A DNA stretch of 10,595 nt from Candidatus Kapaibacterium sp. (lineage in GTDB: Bacteria; Bacteroidota; Ignavibacteria; Kapaibacteriales; HRBIN21), in assembly GCA_025055465.1 (NCBI GenBank), contig JANWXA010000053.1, positions 1-10,595 of the forward strand, read 5' to 3'. Positions within the stretch are counted from its first letter, which is position 1. Each line of letters starts with the position of its first letter. Positions 6,874 through 10,595 of this stretch are shown here, in pieces. The position numbers were made by a program, and so were the translations under genes. The notes beneath the pieces were generated by a model that was not told the DNA's origin, ran no database searches, and saw nothing but the letters and a program-made list of their open reading frames with translations.

Positions 6874-8541
6874 TTAGAAATTCAACACTACACGGGCAGA
6901 AGGGAAGAAAAGGGTTTTTTGCTCCCACGGACGGGCTTCGCGGAGTAGACAGGCGAAGAGCCGTCCGTCGAAGCGCAGGGCAAAGCCGCGAGTGACAGGT
7001 ATCTGAAGCCAGACTGTTCCCAACATTGTGTCGTCAAAATACTGCAGAGTGAATCCGTAGGGAGTGCTCAACCCCGTGGACATGAAGTCAACCCCACCGC
7101 TAATGCCGCCGATGACTTCGTCATCCTCTTCGACAAAGCGGTGAAGGACGGACCGATCTTCGGTGGTATCCGAACGCTCTGCCCACGTTTCGGCCCCATA
7201 GATGGTCCCGCCGAGCTTAAAGCGGAAGAAGTAGTTTTTGTCTATGGCGATGCTGAAGGAATAATGGAGCTGAGCGTGATAGCGAATGAAGAAGTCGGTG
7301 GAGCGTTGTAGCTGTGCGTTCCAGGTTTGGTGGTCGGATTTCCGTGCGTCACCGAACACATAGGAGCCAGAGGCCTGGAAGACCCCACCTTCCTGAATAA
7401 GTTTGACGGGAAAGTCTACCGTCCCGTACATTCCCCAACCAGCCGTTGTTAGCCGGGGTCGTGCTCCCAGCTTTGAGGCGAGCTGACTCCACCCTTTGAG
7501 GGGCAGGACCATGCCCAGCCGGGCACTGCTCCAAAGGGCATTGACTGTCAGCCGTTGTGACCAGATGGATGGGTAATTGAGCTCTTCGAGCCCATAACGC
7601 AGCTCAAGCCCTAAGCGTGGGATATAGCGGTTGTAGATCTGCTCTTCTTCGGCCTCTGTTGCGGCCTCTTCTGCTGCGTCGGCTGGGATGGTATAGTACC
7701 GGTATCGTATAAGATCGGGAAAGCTAACAACCAGCTCGCTGGGATGAGCGTAGTCCAGAGGTTGTCCTTCAGAAATGCGTAGGTACGTTTGAATGTCATC
7801 TTCCCAAACCGGCTCGGCGTTACCAAAGGTTGGAGGAGCAAATTGGGTCTCTTCGTCTCCAATACCTTGGGCTTCCAGAGTGACGTTTTCTATAGCTCCT
7901 TGGATAACAGCGGTTGCCAAGTAGTCATATAGAGTTGCTGACGGTGATGTTGGGGGGGCGGCAATGCGGCGGAGCTCAGAGAAGAGAAGGATGTCGGCAT
8001 CTTGGACATTTCGCAAGTCCCGGGCAATTGTCCGCGAACGGTCCCGAGTTTTGATGAGAGCAATGATGGTAAAGGGCTCACCGGGACGGTAGCGAGTGGT
8101 GATGGCAAAGGCATTCTTGAAAGCGTTGCAGTTGTTCTGCATGACCTGGACGGCGTACTTGACAGCTTCAATGGTTTCAGCACGGTTGACAATGCCTGGG
8201 GGTACCCCGTCTTCTTCGCGCAGTTTGCGAAGCACTTCTTGGATGTCAGCAGCGCATCCTTCCAAGGTTACTCGGTCTTGGATTTGCTGATACAGAGCGG
8301 GGTTTGTTGACTGCAGGTTTGCTACTACTTCGGGAGCCTTCGGCATAGGGTTGAGCAGTTCTTGCACGTCGGCAAAAACCTGGCCTTCCAGGCGAAAGAT
8401 GGAAACGGTACTGTAGCGGTAGTTCTTGAACTTGCGCAGAATGGCGCGTACTTCGGCGTCTTGTGCTTGTACAACTTCACTCCAACATAGCAGGGCAGCT
8501 ATACTGCCCAAGAGGAGGCGGCGTTGGGTTATCCGTTGCAT
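6874..8541 (-). CDS. Outer-membrane beta-barrel-like protein with helical N-terminal domain, unknown function
   Basis: Unrecognised family. The 555-residue product begins with a clear signal peptide: MQRITQRR, then a hydrophobic core, then VVQAQ with cleavage near residue 26. Residues about 28-225 look mainly alpha-helical and soluble, with two cysteines (96 and 138) that could pair in the periplasm. A short acidic and Ala-rich linker (about 287-301) separates this from the C-terminal region (about 305-555), whose alternating strands (GLELRYGLEEL, GMYGTVDFPVK, YHAQLHYSFSIAI, YFFRFKLGGTIYG, FTLQYFDDTM) and terminal Phe in RVVLNF are the signs of an outer-membrane beta-barrel inserted by the BAM machinery. 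It lies 26 bases downstream of the large beta-rich gene and 15 bases upstream of the second barrel gene, so co-transcription is likely. A PorP/SprF-type role is conceivable by context, but the length and N-terminal domain do not fit that family. A run of seven C (coding strand) occurs at 7952-7958. Confidence 0.82.
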   Translation of the reverse strand: MQRITQRRLLLGSIAALLCWSEVVQAQDAEVRAILRKFKNYRYSTVSIFRLEGQVFADVQELLNPMPKAPEVVANLQSTNPALYQQIQDRVTLEGCAADIQEVLRKLREEDGVPPGIVNRAETIEAVKYAVQVMQNNCNAFKNAFAITTRYRPGEPFTIIALIKTRDRSRTIARDLRNVQDADILLFSELRRIAAPPTSPSATLYDYLATAVIQGAIENVTLEAQGIGDEETQFAPPTFGNAEPVWEDDIQTYLRISEGQPLDYAHPSELVVSFPDLIRYRYYTIPADAAEEAATEAEEEQIYNRYIPRLGLELRYGLEELNYPSIWSQRLTVNALWSSARLGMVLPLKGWSQLASKLGARPRLTTAGWGMYGTVDFPVKLIQEGGVFQASGSYVFGDARKSDHQTWNAQLQRSTDFFIRYHAQLHYSFSIAIDKNYFFRFKLGGTIYGAETWAERSDTTEDRSVLHRFVEEDDEVIGGISGGVDFMSTGLSTPYGFTLQYFDDTMLGTVWLQIPVTRGFALRFDGRLFACLLREARPWEQKTLFFPSARVVLNF

Positions 8542-8567
8542 TGCCGTCTATCGAGTGTACAACATGC

Positions 8568-10595
8568 CTAATACGAGATTGGGATGTTTGGAATCATTGC
8601 CCGTCCCTCACGCGATTCCGTTCCGTTGATGGGGTTTCGCACCTTAGCCGTGATGAGGAGGGAGACGGTGCCATCCAAGCGGCCACGACGAACTGGTATC
8701 GGGCCATCCAATCGGATCCGAACCTCATACGTGTTGGTACCCGCTCGTTGAATCGAGGCACTGGGTTTGTAATTTGGGATGTCAGCGCGGGTAATCTGTA
8801 CCCGAACATCTTTGATATCTTCAGGTGTTGCTTGGCGCTGCACGTCTACGAATGGCGGCAGAATCGTGATACCGGTCACAAGGATTTCCGGACTGCGAGG
8901 ATCAATTGTAGGATCAACTTTCACATCACTAACAGAAATTCGGGGGCTTCGCTGCTGCGGTGTACCGGTGCCTTCGTAGAGGGTGACAAGCTCGCCAGTG
9001 TATGGGTTCTGCCATGCGACACGGACGAAGGCCCCAGTAGCCGAGGCAGGAATTTCCCGCTCAGCTTGCAGTCCGGGAACAACTGGTTGCTGGTCGGCGC
9101 CAATAGCGATGCTTGTCCGAAACTGTGCTGCGGGGATTTTTCCAACAGAGCTGGGCTCGGCAACGACCTGGAAAGTATAGCCGTAGAAAAGGCTGTTCTG
9201 TAAAGCCGCATCTATATCCTGTGCGTTGGTCAGGCGGCTGGGGAAGACAAGAAGTCGGGCTTCTGATGTGGCCTGTTTCCCTACGATGTTGGTGTGGGTG
9301 ATACGAATGGTGTATTCACCTGCTCCAATGGGTTCATTGATCTGGAGTTCAAATTTGTGGTTTGTCGCGCCGCCCGCGGTTGCTGCCCCGGCGACCAGTT
9401 CTGGCCCCAGGTCTGCGAGCCGGAAGGGTAGCGGGGGCTGAATCGTGACAGTTGGCGGCTTCCCGCCAGACACAATCGGGCCAGCAGTGAAGGGAATGAC
9501 GGTGCGCTGGGATTTATCGAAAGAGTAAAACTCCTCTTGTGCCAGGAAGACCTTAGGATCAGCCGGAGGGGGCACTGCTGGCTTGATGACCCGGATGTCA
9601 ATGGAAATGCTGGAACGGTTTTGCTCAAAGCCAGCGGATTGCCCAGGCGCTAATAAACGAGCAATGTAGCCATAAAGCTCCAATTTGGCAGTAATTTCTG
9701 AGGATTTCTCCGGGAACTCTCGGCGCACATAGTCCATAGAGGACTGGAGCTGGCTGAGGAATTGTTCAGCGTCTATTCGTCCATTGATGAGGTCTTCAGC
9801 GAAGGGAGGATTATACGCATCCAGCTCGTATTCCAGCTCCCGCTTGACCAGTTGCAAGTCCTTGACTTTGATCTGGACGGTACCTATGTTGACGGTTTCT
9901 TCACCCGTTAGTTCCAAGGGCTGATCGCCTTGGATGCCCAAGATGCGATTAGTCCGCGAGGCGAAGCGGAGCTTGTACCATCCGGGCTGTGGTGGGGGCT
10001 GGAAACGCATAGAGAAAATGCGTTTCTTGATGCGTCCACCATTCTGCTGGGCGTGCTCCAACGTGCGTTTATGGTCATACCAGTAAATGCTGTCCTTTGC
10101 CGCTGCATCGGGTGGGGCAAAGCGCTTGAGGTCGCCAACAGCGACGGTGTAAGGTTTGTAAATGGGGTTCCGGTAGTCCTGTGTCTTGTCCAAATCGAGC
10201 TCTATCCGCCGCATTGCCAGGAGGCGCCAAGGGGCTCCGTCTACCTCCGGTCCGATCGGCTGACCTTCGGGGAGGCGTTCCCAGGCAAAGCGACGGAGTG
10301 TGTCATCTGAAGGAAATGGTGGCGGCTGTTCAGGGTTGGGGCTGGGATGGTAGAAAATCTGATAGTCCAGCTCCTGGACATTTGCTAAGCGGATCAGGGT
10401 GTGAAAACGCTTTGCAGCTTCGGCTGGGTCTAGTCCCTCGGGGATGGTAATGCCGCTGACGTCGGTTACACCCACCTCTACTTCGTAAGAGCGGTCCTGG
10501 CGAATTTGTACTCCAGTCCCCGTCTGCAGGTAGCTTTCCGATAAGGTGATTTCATCCTTGGGGCGGGTTGTAATGCCTTCGGTGCCTGTTCCAAC
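8568..10595 (-). CDS. Large beta-rich, probably exported protein, C-terminal 675 residues (5' end outside window)
   Basis: The reading frame is open from the right edge to TAG 8570-8568, giving 675 visible residues. A GTG at 10475 could act as a start, but in-frame sequence continues to the edge with protein-like composition, so the gene is most likely cut. The visible part begins with beta-type sequence, includes a helical and charged segment (about fragment residues 240-315), a proline-rich linker (about 338-347), then at least two or three Ig-like or cadherin-like beta domains with patterns such as GAGEYTIRITHTNIVG and AFVRVAWQNPYTGELVTLYEG. No cysteine is apparent and no catalytic motif is seen. 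I do not recognise the family. A GldM/PorM-like periplasmic component of type IX secretion is a weak alternative, based on Ig-like domains and the FCB setting; the characteristic GldM motifs are not visible. It is the first visible gene of the envelope cluster. Confidence 0.8.
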   Translation of the reverse strand, partial: VGTGTEGITTRPKDEITLSESYLQTGTGVQIRQDRSYEVEVGVTDVSGITIPEGLDPAEAAKRFHTLIRLANVQELDYQIFYHPSPNPEQPPPFPSDDTLRRFAWERLPEGQPIGPEVDGAPWRLLAMRRIELDLDKTQDYRNPIYKPYTVAVGDLKRFAPPDAAAKDSIYWYDHKRTLEHAQQNGGRIKKRIFSMRFQPPPQPGWYKLRFASRTNRILGIQGDQPLELTGEETVNIGTVQIKVKDLQLVKRELEYELDAYNPPFAEDLINGRIDAEQFLSQLQSSMDYVRREFPEKSSEITAKLELYGYIARLLAPGQSAGFEQNRSSISIDIRVIKPAVPPPADPKVFLAQEEFYSFDKSQRTVIPFTAGPIVSGGKPPTVTIQPPLPFRLADLGPELVAGAATAGGATNHKFELQINEPIGAGEYTIRITHTNIVGKQATSEARLLVFPSRLTNAQDIDAALQNSLFYGYTFQVVAEPSSVGKIPAAQFRTSIAIGADQQPVVPGLQAEREIPASATGAFVRVAWQNPYTGELVTLYEGTGTPQQRSPRISVSDVKVDPTIDPRSPEILVTGITILPPFVDVQRQATPEDIKDVRVQITRADIPNYKPSASIQRAGTNTYEVRIRLDGPIPVRRGRLDGTVSLLITAKVRNPINGTESREGRAMIPNIPISY
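10002..10026 (-). other. Perfect 9-bp inverted repeat inside the large beta-rich gene
   Basis: GAAACGCAT (10002-10010) and ATGCGTTTC (10018-10026) are perfectly complementary around a 7-base loop. The element is wholly inside the coding sequence, at the residues KRIFSMRF, and has no following U-tract on either strand. It may be a folded mRNA segment, a protein-binding palindrome, or chance. Confidence 0.35.

Noticed and set aside
8463..9203. Plus-strand open frame of 246 codons antisense to the large beta-rich gene and the barrel gene.
   Set aside because: It overlaps two well-supported minus-strand genes, spans their junction, and its product has no domain-like pattern, signal peptide or plausible start signal.
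8568..10595. Assignment of the large protein as GldM of the type IX secretion system.
   Set aside because: No N-terminal membrane helix is visible in the fragment, no GldM-specific motif could be recognised, and no gldL or gldN is seen in the window; kept only as a weak alternative.

Overview
The window looks like chromosomal DNA from a Gram-negative bacterium of the Bacteroidota/Chlorobiota/Kapabacteria side of the FCB group. This rests on outer-membrane barrel-type proteins, an OmpA-like peptidoglycan anchor, an apparent GWxTD-family secreted protein, MreC/MreD of the type seen in that group, moderate GC content, and start codons that mostly lack a Shine-Dalgarno sequence. The phylum is an inference; no rRNA or other marker is present. 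There are no mobile elements, CRISPR arrays, tRNAs or rRNAs, and the strand is packed with genes.

Layout. Positions 1-1631 (minus strand) hold rimO, the ribosomal protein S12 methylthiotransferase gene. It is followed, with a 32-base overlap, by the start of a secreted protein whose N-terminal region resembles GWxTD-domain proteins; that gene runs off the left edge. A 139-base divergent control region (1632-1770) separates rimO from a plus-strand operon: a 3-hydroxyacyl-CoA dehydrogenase gene (hbd-like), mreC and mreD (1771-4046). mreD meets the next gene tail to tail with a 17-base overlap.

Positions 4030-10595 are all minus strand and form one probable transcription unit of envelope genes. 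In order of transcription they are: a very large beta-rich, probably secreted protein cut by the right edge; a 555-residue protein with a signal peptide, an alpha-helical domain and a predicted C-terminal beta-barrel; a 467-residue protein of similar architecture; and a 448-residue von Willebrand factor A (vWA) plus OmpA-domain fusion. A perfect 8-bp hairpin lies between the last two genes.

Working together. The left half combines translation (S12 modification), acyl-CoA metabolism and cell elongation (MreC/MreD scaffold of the elongasome). The right half could encode an envelope-spanning assembly: a beta-rich exported protein, two outer-membrane barrels with periplasmic helical domains, and a vWA adhesion module tethered to peptidoglycan by OmpA. 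The barrel proteins and the large protein match no family I recognise with confidence, so this cluster is the best candidate for something undescribed.
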